Assembly: GCF_001458295.1 (NCBI RefSeq)
Contig: NZ_CYUD01000006.1
Span: 62,001 to 126,000, forward strand
Direction of reading: 5' to 3'
Length of the DNA stretch: 64,000 bases
Source: Ruegeria denitrificans
Lineage (GTDB): Bacteria; Pseudomonadota; Alphaproteobacteria; Rhodobacterales; Rhodobacteraceae
The notes beneath the pieces are model-generated. The model was given only the letters and a program-made list of their open reading frames with translations, made no database searches and was not told where the DNA came from. Shown piece after piece: positions 25,658 to 34,312 of this stretch. Each line of letters starts with the position of its first letter. Within the stretch, counting starts at the first letter, position 1. Made by a program: the position numbers and the translations under genes.

Positions 25658-26648
25658 GGCGCGAGACCACGTAATCCGCCAGATCACGCAGCAATGCGCG
25701 AATCTCATGATCGGGCAGGGGTGCCAACGCTTCCTTGGCCTTGACGGCCCAGCCAAACGCATCCGCCCGGGTGGCGTCGAGCGTGCCGTATTTACCCATC
25801 AGGCTCAGCGCATGGTCCAGATCGCCCTCTTCCTGACGGCCCCGGCCAATCGTACGCTCCCAAAACGCGTGTTCGTCGGGGGTGGCTTGGGCGACGGCCT
25901 TGATCACCGGCAAGGTTAACTTGCGCTCGCGAAAATCGTCGCCGATGTTCTTGCCGGTGGCTTTACTATCACCTTGATAATCCAGCAGATCATCAGCGAT
26001 TTGAAAGGCAATGCCCAATGCATCGCCATAGTCGTGCAGCGCCTTGACCTGTTCCTCTGACGCTCCGGCGATTACTCCGCCAACCTCGGTCGCGGCCGAG
26101 AACAGAGCGGCAGTCTTGCCGCGTACAACCTGCAGATAAATCGCCTCGTCGGTGCCCAGATCGGTGGCGGCGGTCATCTGAAGTACTTCGCCTTCGGCAA
26201 TTGTAGCCGAGGCATTGGCCAGAATGTCCAGAACACGCAGCGACCCGGTTTCAACCATTAACTGGAAACTGCGGGAGAACAGGTAGTCGCCCACCAGAAC
26301 GCTGGATTTGTTGTCCCACAACAGGTTTGCAGTCGGGCGGCCACGTCGCTGGGCGCTTTCGTCCACCACATCGTCATGCAGCAGGGTTGCGGTATGAATG
26401 AATTCCACTGTTGCGGCCAGACGCACATGATGGTCGCCCATGTAACCAAACAGACGTGCAGCGGCCAGCGTCAGCATCGGGCGCAGGCGTTTGCCGCCAG
26501 CTTCGACCAGATGGGCTGTCACCTCGGGGATGCGCGGCGCGTGTTCCGAGGCCATGCGCGTTCGGATCAGTTCATTCACTGCGCCCATTTCGCCGGTCAG
26601 AAGGTCGGCCAGCCGCTCATGCGGTTTTGTGATCGTGTCGATATCCAT
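25650..26648 (-). CDS. Long-chain polyprenyl diphosphate synthase
   Basis: 332 residues of the trans-isoprenyl diphosphate synthase family. Both aspartate-rich motifs are present: LLHDDVVDESAQRRG and FQIADDLLDYQGD. GGKRLRPML near residue 52 binds the homoallylic diphosphate. Small residues before the first motif (EFIHTATLLHDD) fit a long-chain product, probably the octa- or decaprenyl side chain of ubiquinone, though chain length is inference. I use ATG 26648, preceded by AGGAG; a GTG lies immediately before it. It is divergent from the DUF2007 gene. Confidence 0.92.
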   Translation of the reverse strand: MDIDTITKPHERLADLLTGEMGAVNELIRTRMASEHAPRIPEVTAHLVEAGGKRLRPMLTLAAARLFGYMGDHHVRLAATVEFIHTATLLHDDVVDESAQRRGRPTANLLWDNKSSVLVGDYLFSRSFQLMVETGSLRVLDILANASATIAEGEVLQMTAATDLGTDEAIYLQVVRGKTAALFSAATEVGGVIAGASEEQVKALHDYGDALGIAFQIADDLLDYQGDSKATGKNIGDDFRERKLTLPVIKAVAQATPDEHAFWERTIGRGRQEEGDLDHALSLMGKYGTLDATRADAFGWAVKAKEALAPLPDHEIRALLRDLADYVVSRLN

Positions 26649-26704
26649 CACACTCCTGATACAAGGCTCGACTTTCGGCTTACCTTGCCCTTACATCCAT
26701 CCCC

Positions 26705-26920
26705 ATGAAAGAACTTTTGCGCAGCACCGATCCAACGATCCTGGCCTTTGCTTCAGCCCTTCTTGAGGGTGAGGATATAGACTGCTTTCAAATGGACGTA
26801 AATATGAGCATCCTCGAAGGCGGCATCGGAATCTTCCCCCGACGCCTGATGGTGAGGGCCGATGATCTGACACGGGCCGAACGGGTGATGCGGGATAACG
26901 AAATTCCGTTGGGTCGATGA
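26705..26920 (+). CDS. DUF2007 domain protein
   Basis: A 71-residue single-domain protein of the DUF2007 type (putative signal-transducing protein), recognisable from MKELLRSTDPTILAFASALL at the N-terminus and GIFPRRLMVRADDLTRAERV near the end. The family is thought to be a small regulatory fold but has no proven role. It is coupled to the methyltransferase gene by a 4-base ATGA overlap, so it may act with that enzyme. Confidence 0.87.
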   Translation: MKELLRSTDPTILAFASALLEGEDIDCFQMDVNMSILEGGIGIFPRRLMVRADDLTRAERVMRDNEIPLGR

Positions 26921-27690
26921 GCGATTTTTCGAATAATGAGTTGACTTGTAACGATTTTTTGAACGGTCGTGTGCGCCTGTGGCAGCCACGTTCGGGATAT
27001 CGTGCTGGTGTGGACCCGGTGTTGCTGGCGGCTGCCGTCCCGGCGACATGTGGTCACACCGTGTTGGAGCTGGGCTGTGGAGCAGGGGCTGCGATCCTGA
27101 GCCTTCTGGCGCGTGTGCCGGGGTTGCAGGGGGTCGGAGTTGAACTGCAGGCACCCTATGCCGAGCTGGCGCGTCGCAACGCGGCTGAAAACGAAGCACC
27201 GTTAGAGGTGGTCGAGGCCGATCTGGCCGCACTTCCGGCCGATTTGAAGCAGCGCCAGTTCGACCATGTGATTGCCAACCCGCCTTACTATCGTGCTGGC
27301 GCGCACAGCGCTGCCGCCGACGACGGGCGGGCCATCGCGCTGGGCGAGGGCACGGCGCTGGACCTTTGGCTCGATATTGCCGCCAGACGCCTCGCGCCGC
27401 GTGGCTATTTGCACATGATCCAAAAGGCCGACCGTTTGCCGGATATGCTGGCGGGGTGTAACGGGCGTTTGGGCTCGGTCGAGGTACTGCCGCTGGTGGC
27501 ACGCACTGGTCGGGCCGCAGAATTGGTGATTTTACGGGCCAGAAAGGGCGGAAAAGCCGCGTTTCAGCTGCATGCACCACTGATCCTGCATGCCGGGGAT
27601 AGCCATGAAAGGGACGGTGAAAGCTATACGCCGCAGGTTTCAGCGGTTCTGCGCGACGGGGCTGTGTTGCCGGGATTTTCCAGTCAATAG
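26917..27690 (+). CDS. TrmN6-like adenine-N6 methyltransferase
   Basis: A 257-residue SAM-dependent methyltransferase. Motif I is VLELGCGAGAAILSL near residue 50, and the catalytic motif is VIANPPYYRAG near residue 123; NPPY marks N6-adenine methyltransferases. The N-terminal FLNGRVRLWQPRSGYRAGVDPVLLAA matches the tRNA1(Val) A37-N6 methyltransferase (YfiC/TrmN6) group. The likely substrate is tRNA, but closely related proteins modify other targets. It starts on the DUF2007 stop. Confidence 0.88.
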   Translation: MSDFSNNELTCNDFLNGRVRLWQPRSGYRAGVDPVLLAAAVPATCGHTVLELGCGAGAAILSLLARVPGLQGVGVELQAPYAELARRNAAENEAPLEVVEADLAALPADLKQRQFDHVIANPPYYRAGAHSAAADDGRAIALGEGTALDLWLDIAARRLAPRGYLHMIQKADRLPDMLAGCNGRLGSVEVLPLVARTGRAAELVILRARKGGKAAFQLHAPLILHAGDSHERDGESYTPQVSAVLRDGAVLPGFSSQ

Positions 27691-27811
27691 GCATTAACCA
27701 GCCGAATTTGTCGGATTTATTACAGAATCTGTGCGTATGCAGCGTGACAGGGTGGAAACGATGTGGTCAACTTCTTACGTGAAACTCAGACACCAACAGA
27801 GGAGTATCGCC

Positions 27812-27976
27812 ATGAGCGTGAGCGCACACCTGACCGAACTGAAGAAGAAGCACGAAACACTCGGTCTTGAAGTTGAACAAGCCCAACGCTCGCCTGGCAT
27901 CGACGATCTCCATATTGCACAACTCAAAAAGCAGAAGCTTAGGCTTAAAGAAGAGATCGAGCGCCTGTCGAACTAG
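27812..27976 (+). CDS. YdcH family small coiled-coil protein
   Basis: 54 residues, mostly helical and charged (LTELKKKHETLGLEVEQAQ, then LKKQKLRLKEEIERL). This is the YdcH/DUF465 family, whose role is unknown. GAGGAG lies just before the ATG at 27812. Its stop overlaps the EamA transporter on the other strand by 4 bases. The ~120 bases upstream hold no obvious gene. Confidence 0.9.
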   Translation: MSVSAHLTELKKKHETLGLEVEQAQRSPGIDDLHIAQLKKQKLRLKEEIERLSN

Positions 27977-28839
27977 CGACCCAGGCTCGCCCGCGCGGCG
28001 ATGGCCGCGCCGCCAGTGATCAACACGGCCGCGGTCGCCAAACCCCAGGACGGGGCGGCGATCCCGGCCAAAACCAAAGCCAGCGTAGACAATAGCGGTG
28101 CCGCGTATGACGCCGTGCCGAGTATCTGTATGTCGCCCTGCTTTACCCCGATATCCCATACATAAAATGCCAACCCCACCGGCCCCAGACCCAGTGCCAC
28201 GACCGAGGCCCAGCCAAAGGTGCTGTCAGGCCAGATGGTTTCCTCGACGGCCAGATGCAGCATGCCCGAGGCGATCGCTGCCGCGAAGCAGAATATGGTG
28301 ACCGAACTGGTCGGCGTGTCCCCCAATCGGCGCGACAGGACCGAATAGCCCGACCATGTCAGAGCGCAAAGCAGCGCCAGCCCATACCCCGGCAGATGTG
28401 CGGTTTGAAACCCTGTGCTGCCGCCCCCTGCGATGATAACCGCAGCCCCGGCAAAACCCAGGCACGCCCCGAAAAAATGACCAATACGCAGATGCTCGCC
28501 CGGTAGAAGCCCGGAAAACAGCACGATCAACAGGGGCCAAAGATAGGCGATCAGCCCGGCCTCGGCCGCTGGAGCCATGCGCAGGGCTGAAAAATACAGT
28601 GCGTGATAGCCAAACAATCCGACTGCACCGAAGAGATACGTTGTCCGGGGCACTGTCCGCAATTGGTGCAGCCCGCCGGTGATACCTGTCCAGATCAGGC
28701 CCAGTGTGCCTCCGATAGAAAAACAGATGGCGTTCAGCAAAAGCGGTGGTGTCGGGGTCGAGCCGACTGTGAACAGGGCCAACAAAGACCAAAGCAGAAC
28801 GGCCACAAAGCCGATTGCTGTCGCCTGTGCTTTTTTCAT
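27973..28839 (-). CDS. EamA/DMT family transporter
   Basis: A 288-residue membrane protein with about ten hydrophobic segments arranged as two EamA repeats, typical of drug/metabolite transporters. The segment LLCALTWSGYSVLSRRLGD marks the start of the second repeat. The protein begins with a short positively charged end (MKKAQAT). Substrates of this family range from amino acids to nucleotides, and none can be inferred here. It is convergent with the YdcH gene. Confidence 0.9.
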   Translation of the reverse strand: MKKAQATAIGFVAVLLWSLLALFTVGSTPTPPLLLNAICFSIGGTLGLIWTGITGGLHQLRTVPRTTYLFGAVGLFGYHALYFSALRMAPAAEAGLIAYLWPLLIVLFSGLLPGEHLRIGHFFGACLGFAGAAVIIAGGGSTGFQTAHLPGYGLALLCALTWSGYSVLSRRLGDTPTSSVTIFCFAAAIASGMLHLAVEETIWPDSTFGWASVVALGLGPVGLAFYVWDIGVKQGDIQILGTASYAAPLLSTLALVLAGIAAPSWGLATAAVLITGGAAIAARASLGR

Positions 28840-28924
28840 GGAGCCGTGACCTCTTTCACTGATTTGATTTGAAAGGATACAACCAACGGGAAGACGCGCA
28901 ATTCTTTAACTGTCGGTTTCGGAA

Positions 28925-28954
28925 CGAAAAAGGCCGACCCAAAAGGATCGGCCT
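28925..28954 (-). terminator. Intrinsic terminator after phaB
   Basis: On the minus strand, AGGCCGATCC and GGGTCGGCCT pair around a TTTT loop, giving a 7-base perfect stem extended by two G-C pairs and a wobble. A T-run (TTTTC) follows directly. It begins 22 bases after the phaB stop. Confidence 0.9.
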
Positions 28955-28976
28955 GATTTGAATATGAGCTTTCGGA

Positions 28977-29699
28977 TCAGACGAAGAACTGCGCACCGTT
29001 GGCCGAAATTGTCGAGCCATTGATGAATTGAGAATCGTCCGACGCCAGGAACGCAACGCAGCGCGCGATTTCTTCAGGCTCACCCAGACGACCCGCCGGG
29101 ATCTGACCGATGATGGATTCACGAACCTTCTCGGGAACCGCCATCACCATCTCGGTTGCGATGTAGCCGGGGCAGATGGCGTTCGCTGTGATACCTGCAC
29201 GCGCACCTTCTTGGGCCAGCGATTTCACGATGCCCAGATCACCTGCTTTTGTTGCGGCATAGTTCACCTGAGCAAACTGGCCTTTCTGACCATTGATCGA
29301 GCTGATGACGATCACGCGGCCAAACTTACGCTCGCGCATGCCGGGCCAGACAGGGTGAACGGTATTGAACACGCCGGTCAGGTTTGTGTCGATCACATCT
29401 TTCCACTGATCGGGCGTCATCTTGTGGAACGGCGCATCGCGGGTGATGCCGGCGTTGGCGACCACGATGTCGATTGGTCCGACCTCAGCCTCGACCTTTT
29501 CGATGCCCGCTTTTGATTCGTCGTAATCGGCCACGTTCCACTTGTAGGTGGCGATGCCGGTTTCCTCGGTAAACTTTGCGGCGGCTTCGTCATTGCCGGC
29601 ATAGGTGGCTGCAACATTGTAGCCTTCGGCCTTGAGCGCCTTGGAAATTGCTGCGCCGATGCCGCGTGAACCGCCGGTGACGAGTGCTGTACGTGCCAT
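28977..29699 (-). CDS. phaB: Acetoacetyl-CoA reductase
   Basis: A 240-residue short-chain dehydrogenase that reduces acetoacetyl-CoA to (R)-3-hydroxybutyryl-CoA with NADPH, the second step of polyhydroxybutyrate synthesis. The cofactor loop is VTGGSRGIGAAI, and the catalytic Ser-Tyr-Lys set appears as ISSINGQKGQFAQVNYAATKAG. GQIPAGRLGEPEEIARCV and NGSTISANGAQFF close the protein as in other PhaB enzymes. ATG 29699 follows GGAGG. It lies just downstream of phaA on the same strand, but a terminator separates them, so it has its own promoter. Confidence 0.95.
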   Translation of the reverse strand: MARTALVTGGSRGIGAAISKALKAEGYNVAATYAGNDEAAAKFTEETGIATYKWNVADYDESKAGIEKVEAEVGPIDIVVANAGITRDAPFHKMTPDQWKDVIDTNLTGVFNTVHPVWPGMRERKFGRVIVISSINGQKGQFAQVNYAATKAGDLGIVKSLAQEGARAGITANAICPGYIATEMVMAVPEKVRESIIGQIPAGRLGEPEEIARCVAFLASDDSQFINGSTISANGAQFFV

Positions 29700-29751
29700 T
29701 GAGGAATCCTCCAATTTAGTCTGACTTGGTAATTCTGTTACTCTGAGAGAG

Positions 29752-29764
29752 ATTGCTGCGCAAT
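29752..29764. promoter_or_regulatory. TGC-rich palindrome upstream of phaB, candidate PhaR site
   Basis: ATTGC-TGC-GCAAT, a perfect 5-base inverted repeat, about 53 bases upstream of the phaB start. TTGC-N3-GCAA resembles the CTGC-N3-GCAG sites reported for the PHB regulator PhaR in Rhodobacter relatives. A matching TGC-rich palindrome lies upstream of phaA. Binding is inferred, not shown. Confidence 0.4.
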
Positions 29765-29835
29765 ATCGTTTCGTGTCTGTTTTGCTCTTTCTGTTCGGCG
29801 ATATTGTCGCATCTAAGGGATAATGCCTTATTGTA

Positions 29836-29865
29836 ACGAAAAAGGGCGTCCAGTGGACGCCCTTT
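29836..29865 (-). terminator. Intrinsic terminator between phaA and phaB
   Basis: On the minus strand, AAAGGGCGTCC and GGACGCCCTTT form a perfect 11-base stem around a 3-base loop, and a T-rich run (TTCG after TTT) follows. It begins 21 bases after the phaA stop, so phaA is probably transcribed on its own. Confidence 0.9.
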
Positions 29866-29886
29866 TCTATTTAGATGTCAACGCCC

Positions 29887-31062
29887 TTAGTCGCGCTCCA
29901 CGCACAGGGCGACACCCATGCCGCCACCAATGCACAGGGTCGCAAGACCCTTTTTCGCGTCGCGGCGTTTCATCTCAAAAAGCAGCGTGTTCAGAACGCG
30001 GCAACCCGATGCCCCGATTGGGTGACCGATAGCGATGGCACCACCATTGACATTCACGATGGACGGATCCCAACCCATGTCTTTGTTCACTGCACAGGCC
30101 TGTGCGGCAAAGGCTTCGTTGGCCTCAATCAGATCCAGATCGTCAACCGACCAGCCTGCCTTTTCCAGCGCCTTGCGTGAAGCATAGATCGGACCGACGC
30201 CCATGATCGACGGGTCCAGACCGGCGGTGGCGTAGGATGCGATGCGTGCCAAGGGCTCGATCCCGCGATTTTCGGCATTTTCGGCCGACATCAGCAGAGT
30301 TGCAGCCGCACCGTCGTTCAGACCGGATGCGTTTGCCGCAGTGACTGAGCCGTCCTTGGCGAAGGCCGGACGCAGTTTACCCATGGCTTCCATGGTTGCG
30401 CCGTGGCGGATGTATTCGTCCTTGTCCATCACGATGTCGCCTTTGCGAGTCTTGATGGTGAAGGGCACGATTTCGTCGGCGAATTTGCCAGCCTTTTGCG
30501 CGGCTTCGGCCTTGTTCTGCGAGGCAACGGCGAATTCATCCTGCATGTCGCGGCTGATCTGCCATTTCTCGGCGACGTTCTCGGCGGTCTGACCCATGTG
30601 ATAGCCGTTGAACGCATCCCACAGACCGTCGCGGATCATCGTGTCGATGTATTTCATGTCACCCATTTTATGACCGGCGCGCAGGGCGGCGGCATGGGGC
30701 GACAGGGTCATGTTTTCTTGTCCACCAGCAGCGACGATCTCGGCATCGCCCAGCTGGATGTGCTGGGCACCCAGTGCCACAGCCCGCAGGCCCGACCCGC
30801 ACACCTGGTTGATACCCCAGGCCGCGCTTTCCTGCGGCAGACCGGCGTTGATATGAGCCTGACGCGCCGGATTCTGGCCCTGAGCGGCCGTCAGCACCTG
30901 ACCCATGATGGTTTCGCTGACTTCACCCTTGTCGATCCCGGCCCGTTCAACGACGGCCTCAAGTACAGCGGTACCCAAATCATGTGCGGGTGTGTTTGCA
31001 AACGAGCCGCCAAAACTGCCGACGCCAGTGCGTGCGGCGGATGCGATTACTACGTTGGTCAT
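29887..31062 (-). CDS. phaA: Acetyl-CoA acetyltransferase (beta-ketothiolase)
   Basis: A 391-residue thiolase joining two acetyl-CoA to acetoacetyl-CoA, the first step of polyhydroxybutyrate synthesis. The nucleophilic cysteine is in [15 protein letters not shown] near residue 89; the catalytic His and second Cys are in [18 protein letters not shown] near the C-terminus; [18 protein letters not shown] ends the protein. Length is exactly that of PhaA enzymes. It is followed by a strong terminator and then phaB. Confidence 0.96.
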   Translation of the reverse strand: MTNVVIASAARTGVGSFGGSFANTPAHDLGTAVLEAVVERAGIDKGEVSETIMGQVLTAAQGQNPARQAHINAGLPQESAAWGINQVCGSGLRAVALGAQHIQLGDAEIVAAGGQENMTLSPHAAALRAGHKMGDMKYIDTMIRDGLWDAFNGYHMGQTAENVAEKWQISRDMQDEFAVASQNKAEAAQKAGKFADEIVPFTIKTRKGDIVMDKDEYIRHGATMEAMGKLRPAFAKDGSVTAANASGLNDGAAATLLMSAENAENRGIEPLARIASYATAGLDPSIMGVGPIYASRKALEKAGWSVDDLDLIEANEAFAAQACAVNKDMGWDPSIVNVNGGAIAIGHPIGASGCRVLNTLLFEMKRRDAKKGLATLCIGGGMGVALCVERD

Positions 31063-31185
31063 ATAGACAATCCTTTACCATCAAGGTCCTGTGGGAACCG
31101 TGATGGCGCAGATCGCAGAGGCCCGGCCCCTGTGAACAAGAGCGCCTCATGATCCCCCGCTCCGACTGTACATGGAATAGCGTAA

Positions 31186-31201
31186 TGCTGCAGTTGCAGC
31201 A
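31186..31201. promoter_or_regulatory. Perfect palindrome upstream of phaA, candidate PhaR site
   Basis: TGCTGCA-GT-TGCAGCA, a perfect 7-base inverted repeat about 125 bases upstream of the phaA start and 45 bases from the end of the EAL gene. The core CTGC and GCAG units are those described for PhaR operators, here with a 4-base spacer. It is one of two TGC-rich dyads in the phaA and phaB promoter regions. Confidence 0.4.
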
Positions 31202-31245
31202 ACGGTTAGCTTGCCTCAGATGCCGTAGGGGCAGTTTTTCAGCGC

Positions 31246-32079
31246 TTAGCTACCTGTTTGCTTGGCTTTTTCACCCTTCCATGGGGCCGAGACAGTGGGT
31301 GCGCCGAATAAAAACCCCTGCAGGCAGTCCACGCCATTGGCCACAAGGAATTCGGCATCCTTTCTGGTTTCGACCGATTCGGCGGTCACTAGAATTTCAA
31401 ATTCCCTCGCCACTGCGACCAGTGCCCGGACCAGAGCCTGATTGTCCGGGTTGTCGGCAATTCCGCGGACGAACTGCCCATCAATCTTGGCAGCATCGAA
31501 CAAAAATTCGCGAAAATGGCGGAAGCTGAAATTGCTGGCCCCGAAATCGTCCAGCGCAAAGGCCACGCCGCGCGGTTGCAGCCGGTCCATGAAATCAATC
31601 ACCAGTTCGGGCACTGTCATGGCCGAGCTTTCCGAAATCTCAAGAATCAGCCGTTCGCCTACACTGGAGTCCTTTTTCAGAAAACGTTCCATCACCCGGG
31701 AATATCGCGCATAGCCGATCGAGCGCGCGGACATGTTGATGGACAGGCGAATGTCGGGGTTTTGGGTCAGCGTTCGCAGTCCCATTTCAAGCGCGACGCA
31801 ATCCAGATCTCGACCGATGGGGGTGTTTTCAAGCTGTGGCATGAAATCGCGCGCGGGGATGACCCGCCCGGTTTCGTCCAGCACCCGGATGAACCCTTCG
31901 TAGAATGCCACGCCAAATGGTTGATGGGCCTGCATGACAGGCTGAAAGGCCAGTTTGCACTGTTTGTGCTTCACCGCATCAGTCGCCATCTGAACCGAGG
32001 ATTCGTCACGGGACGTGACGGCCGCGTTCAGCGGGCTTTCAGTACCTTCGGGCACATCTGCTTGTTTTCTGTCCCGCAT
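31246..32079 (-). CDS. EAL-domain protein, putative cyclic-di-GMP phosphodiesterase
   Basis: 277 residues: a ~40-residue polar N-terminus, then one EAL domain and nothing else recognisable. Signature positions seen: YEGFIR (Glu61; EGF in place of EAL), INMSA (Asn), LEISES (Glu), ALDDFGASN (both Asp), AKIDGQFV (Lys), TAESVET (Glu) and QGFLFG (Gln). All the usual metal and catalytic residues seem present, so activity is plausible despite the changed signature. It lacks membrane segments, a sensor domain and a GGDEF domain. It lies alone on the minus strand upstream of phaA. Confidence 0.88.
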   Translation of the reverse strand: MRDRKQADVPEGTESPLNAAVTSRDESSVQMATDAVKHKQCKLAFQPVMQAHQPFGVAFYEGFIRVLDETGRVIPARDFMPQLENTPIGRDLDCVALEMGLRTLTQNPDIRLSINMSARSIGYARYSRVMERFLKKDSSVGERLILEISESSAMTVPELVIDFMDRLQPRGVAFALDDFGASNFSFRHFREFLFDAAKIDGQFVRGIADNPDNQALVRALVAVAREFEILVTAESVETRKDAEFLVANGVDCLQGFLFGAPTVSAPWKGEKAKQTGS

Positions 32080-32171
32080 GTCCTTGCCAAGCCCCCTAAC
32101 GTCGACGGTCAGGGTCTCATTTCAAGGTAAAGGTATGAATCTGCGGTTAAGAGGGGTGAATTTGCCCACCG

Positions 32172-32360
32172 TTAGCGCGCGGTTTCCCAGACGCGCCCCA
32201 GCGCAGCCGCCGCGCTGACCACGGCGCCCATGAAGCCTAGCGCCAGCATGACAAAACCCAATGCAACAATAATTGAGGGACCGCCCGTCAGTGCCGTCAA
32301 CATGGCCAGAGCCAGACCGATCAAGCCAAGTGCGGTCGATACTGTCATCAAACGGGTCAT
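32172..32360 (-). CDS. Small two-helix membrane protein
   Basis: 62 residues, mostly two hydrophobic helices (about 10-27 and 31-53) separated by a short GGPSI turn, with a charged tail (LGRVWETAR). GGAGG sits 5 bases before the ATG, which supports it as a real gene. I recognise no family. It stands between the EAL protein and the sterol-desaturase gene on the same strand. Confidence 0.62.
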   Translation of the reverse strand: MTRLMTVSTALGLIGLALAMLTALTGGPSIIVALGFVMLALGFMGAVVSAAAALGRVWETAR

Positions 32361-32452
32361 GGCGGCCTCCGGTTACTCGAAACGGGTCACATCCGCTGAA
32401 TATGGAATGTGAAATCCCGATTTCAAGGAAACGGGGAATCGGACCGGCGGAT

Positions 32453-33424
32453 TTAAGCCTGTTTTGCCTGCGTATTGGGCGCTTTGGTCTCGAATTGCTC
32501 GAAACCAGGCGTCCCGCGGTCTTCGGGATGGCGCGCCAGGTGCCGGGCTTTGATCTGTTCCGAGCTTTCGCGGCTGCCATCATGGCTGTAGCCCGGCGGA
32601 GCAAAGCAATAGGCAAGGCGTTCGCGCAGGGTCAGCCCCGGTTGGGTCACGTCGCGCCAGATACCAACCCATTCGTGAAAGGCCACACGCAGCGGGTTGA
32701 ACGTGCCGATATTGTGCACCAGTCCAAAGTCGACGCGATCGTCTTCTTGTTCGGGCACGAAGGTGCCGAACAGTTTGTCCCAGATGATGAAAACCCCGGC
32801 ATAGTTGCAATCCAGATAGCGCGCATTGCGGCCATGATGGGCGCGGTGGTGGCTGGGGGTGTTCATTACCGCCTCGAACCAGCGGGGCATTTTGCCAATC
32901 GCCTCGGTGTGAATCCAGAACTGGTAGATCAGGTTCAAACCGCCGCAGAACAGCACCATCGCCGGATGAAACCCCAGCAGGATCAGCGGCGCGCGCACCA
33001 CCATCATGAAGGTGAACGTATAGGTCCAGGTCTGCCGCAGCGCTGTGGTCAGGTTGTAGTGCTGCGAGCTGTGGTGGTTAACATGGCTGGCCCAGACCCA
33101 GCGAATGCGGTGGCCGAAGCGATGCACCCAGTAATAGCGCAGATCATCCAGTACAAAGCACAGGAGGATCACCGGAATCGAGGTACCAAGGTTCAGCGGC
33201 GTGATCTGCCACAGCCACATGAAAAAGCCATAGGCGATGAACCCCAGCACTAGGCCCGAGGCGATGTTCCCCGCCCCCATCACCAGCGAGGTCACGGCAT
33301 CGCGGGTCTCATACCGTCCACCTTTGCCCTTGAAAGCGATCCACAGGAACTCGGCCAGAATGGCAGCAATAAAAAAGGGTACTGCCCACTGCACGGCGTC
33401 GGGAAAGCTCACTTGGTCGGTCAT
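32453..33424 (-). CDS. Fatty acid hydroxylase / sterol desaturase family protein
   Basis: A 323-residue integral membrane di-iron enzyme. The three histidine clusters are visible: HRFGHRIRWVWASHVNHHSS and, further on, SHHRAHHGRN, with several membrane helices before and between them. The family hydroxylates or desaturates lipids; in bacteria substrates include carotenoids, ornithine lipids and alkyl-glycerols. The substrate cannot be read from sequence. The ATG lies inside the last codons of the upstream small gene (4-base overlap). Confidence 0.9.
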   Translation of the reverse strand: MTDQVSFPDAVQWAVPFFIAAILAEFLWIAFKGKGGRYETRDAVTSLVMGAGNIASGLVLGFIAYGFFMWLWQITPLNLGTSIPVILLCFVLDDLRYYWVHRFGHRIRWVWASHVNHHSSQHYNLTTALRQTWTYTFTFMMVVRAPLILLGFHPAMVLFCGGLNLIYQFWIHTEAIGKMPRWFEAVMNTPSHHRAHHGRNARYLDCNYAGVFIIWDKLFGTFVPEQEDDRVDFGLVHNIGTFNPLRVAFHEWVGIWRDVTQPGLTLRERLAYCFAPPGYSHDGSRESSEQIKARHLARHPEDRGTPGFEQFETKAPNTQAKQA

Positions 33425-33807
33425 GCAGGGTCCATCAGGTTTTGCCAGTGTGGGCGTTCAAAATCGTCAAGGCGGATGAGAGCTTTGGGCGTTCCGAAGT
33501 CGTGAAAAACAATCTCGAAGCCCTCGGGGTGGTCGATCCAGTCGAAATCCAGCAGGTGACGTGCCACCGTATCGGCGCCAAAGGACCACAGCAGCCCATT
33601 GCCGGTCTCGGTCCGGATCAGGGCGGACCGCTTGTCATGAGCGATTGTAATGTCAATGATTACGTCGTCCGGTGCATGGCGCAGCCATTCCGAACGTGCC
33701 GTCTGTGGGGTCAGTTCACGCACGCGGGATCGTCCTGACAGATGCAACATCACGGTTATCCCGACGACGCCTCCGATCACCAGAACCAGAAGTATTTCAA
33801 GCGGCAT
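33421..33807 (-). CDS. Hypothetical protein with one N-terminal membrane helix
   Basis: 128 residues that I do not recognise. A membrane helix (about residues 3-21) is followed by a soluble part rich in aromatic residues (ARSEWLRHAPDDVIID, GNGLLWSFGADTVARHL, FDWIDHPEGFEIVFHDFG). It is translationally coupled to the downstream desaturase gene by an ATGA overlap, so it may assist or regulate that enzyme; this is inference. Confidence 0.75.
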   Translation of the reverse strand: MPLEILLVLVIGGVVGITVMLHLSGRSRVRELTPQTARSEWLRHAPDDVIIDITIAHDKRSALIRTETGNGLLWSFGADTVARHLLDFDWIDHPEGFEIVFHDFGTPKALIRLDDFERPHWQNLMDPA

Positions 33808-33867
33808 ACTTTCCTCCCGCCCGACAAACTGCAGGGTGGTGACGATGCTGTCAAAGGTGGCGTGGCG

Positions 33868-34197
33868 TCAGCCAGTTTCGAGCGAGTCCAGGATTTCGTG
33901 CTGCACCACGCGTTGCACAAAGGGCACTAGCCCGTCGGGCCCCGAGGCCCTGTCTTTCAGGTGGATACAGATATCCGGCCGGCGTGCCGCGATTACGCCG
34001 ACCAACTCGCCGCGGATATTGTCATCCAGACCGGCCCCCATGATTGCACAGACAATCCGGGGTTCGGCATCCAGTTGCCGTCGGACCTCCTCCTGATCAT
34101 GCGCGCCCAGCCATTGGATCGGCATATGATCCAGACGCCGGGCCACGTCGCCGATGACATTCGGCAAGCGGCCGATCAACAGAACCACTGGTTTCAT
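33868..34197 (-). CDS. Hypothetical protein, receiver-like fold suspected
   Basis: 109 residues with no family I can name. AAGGAGG lies 5 bases before the ATG, an excellent ribosome site that supports it. The alternating strand/helix pattern (VVLLIGRLPNVIGDVARRL, then IVCAIMGAGLDDNIRGELVGVI and DICIHLKD) resembles a small Rossmann or receiver-like alpha/beta fold, without a clear phosphoacceptor or nucleotide loop. It lies 61 bases upstream of the gene starting at 33807, on the same strand. Confidence 0.68.
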   Translation of the reverse strand: MKPVVLLIGRLPNVIGDVARRLDHMPIQWLGAHDQEEVRRQLDAEPRIVCAIMGAGLDDNIRGELVGVIAARRPDICIHLKDRASGPDGLVPFVQRVVQHEILDSLETG

Positions 34198-34312
34198 TGT
34201 CGCCTCCTTTCAATTGAACCCGGTCAAAGGTTTTGCCAAGAGAGAGGTAAGTATAGCACGACAATGTTCGGAATGATTTTGAGTTAGCTGCCCATCGAAC
34301 TGGAATGTATCT

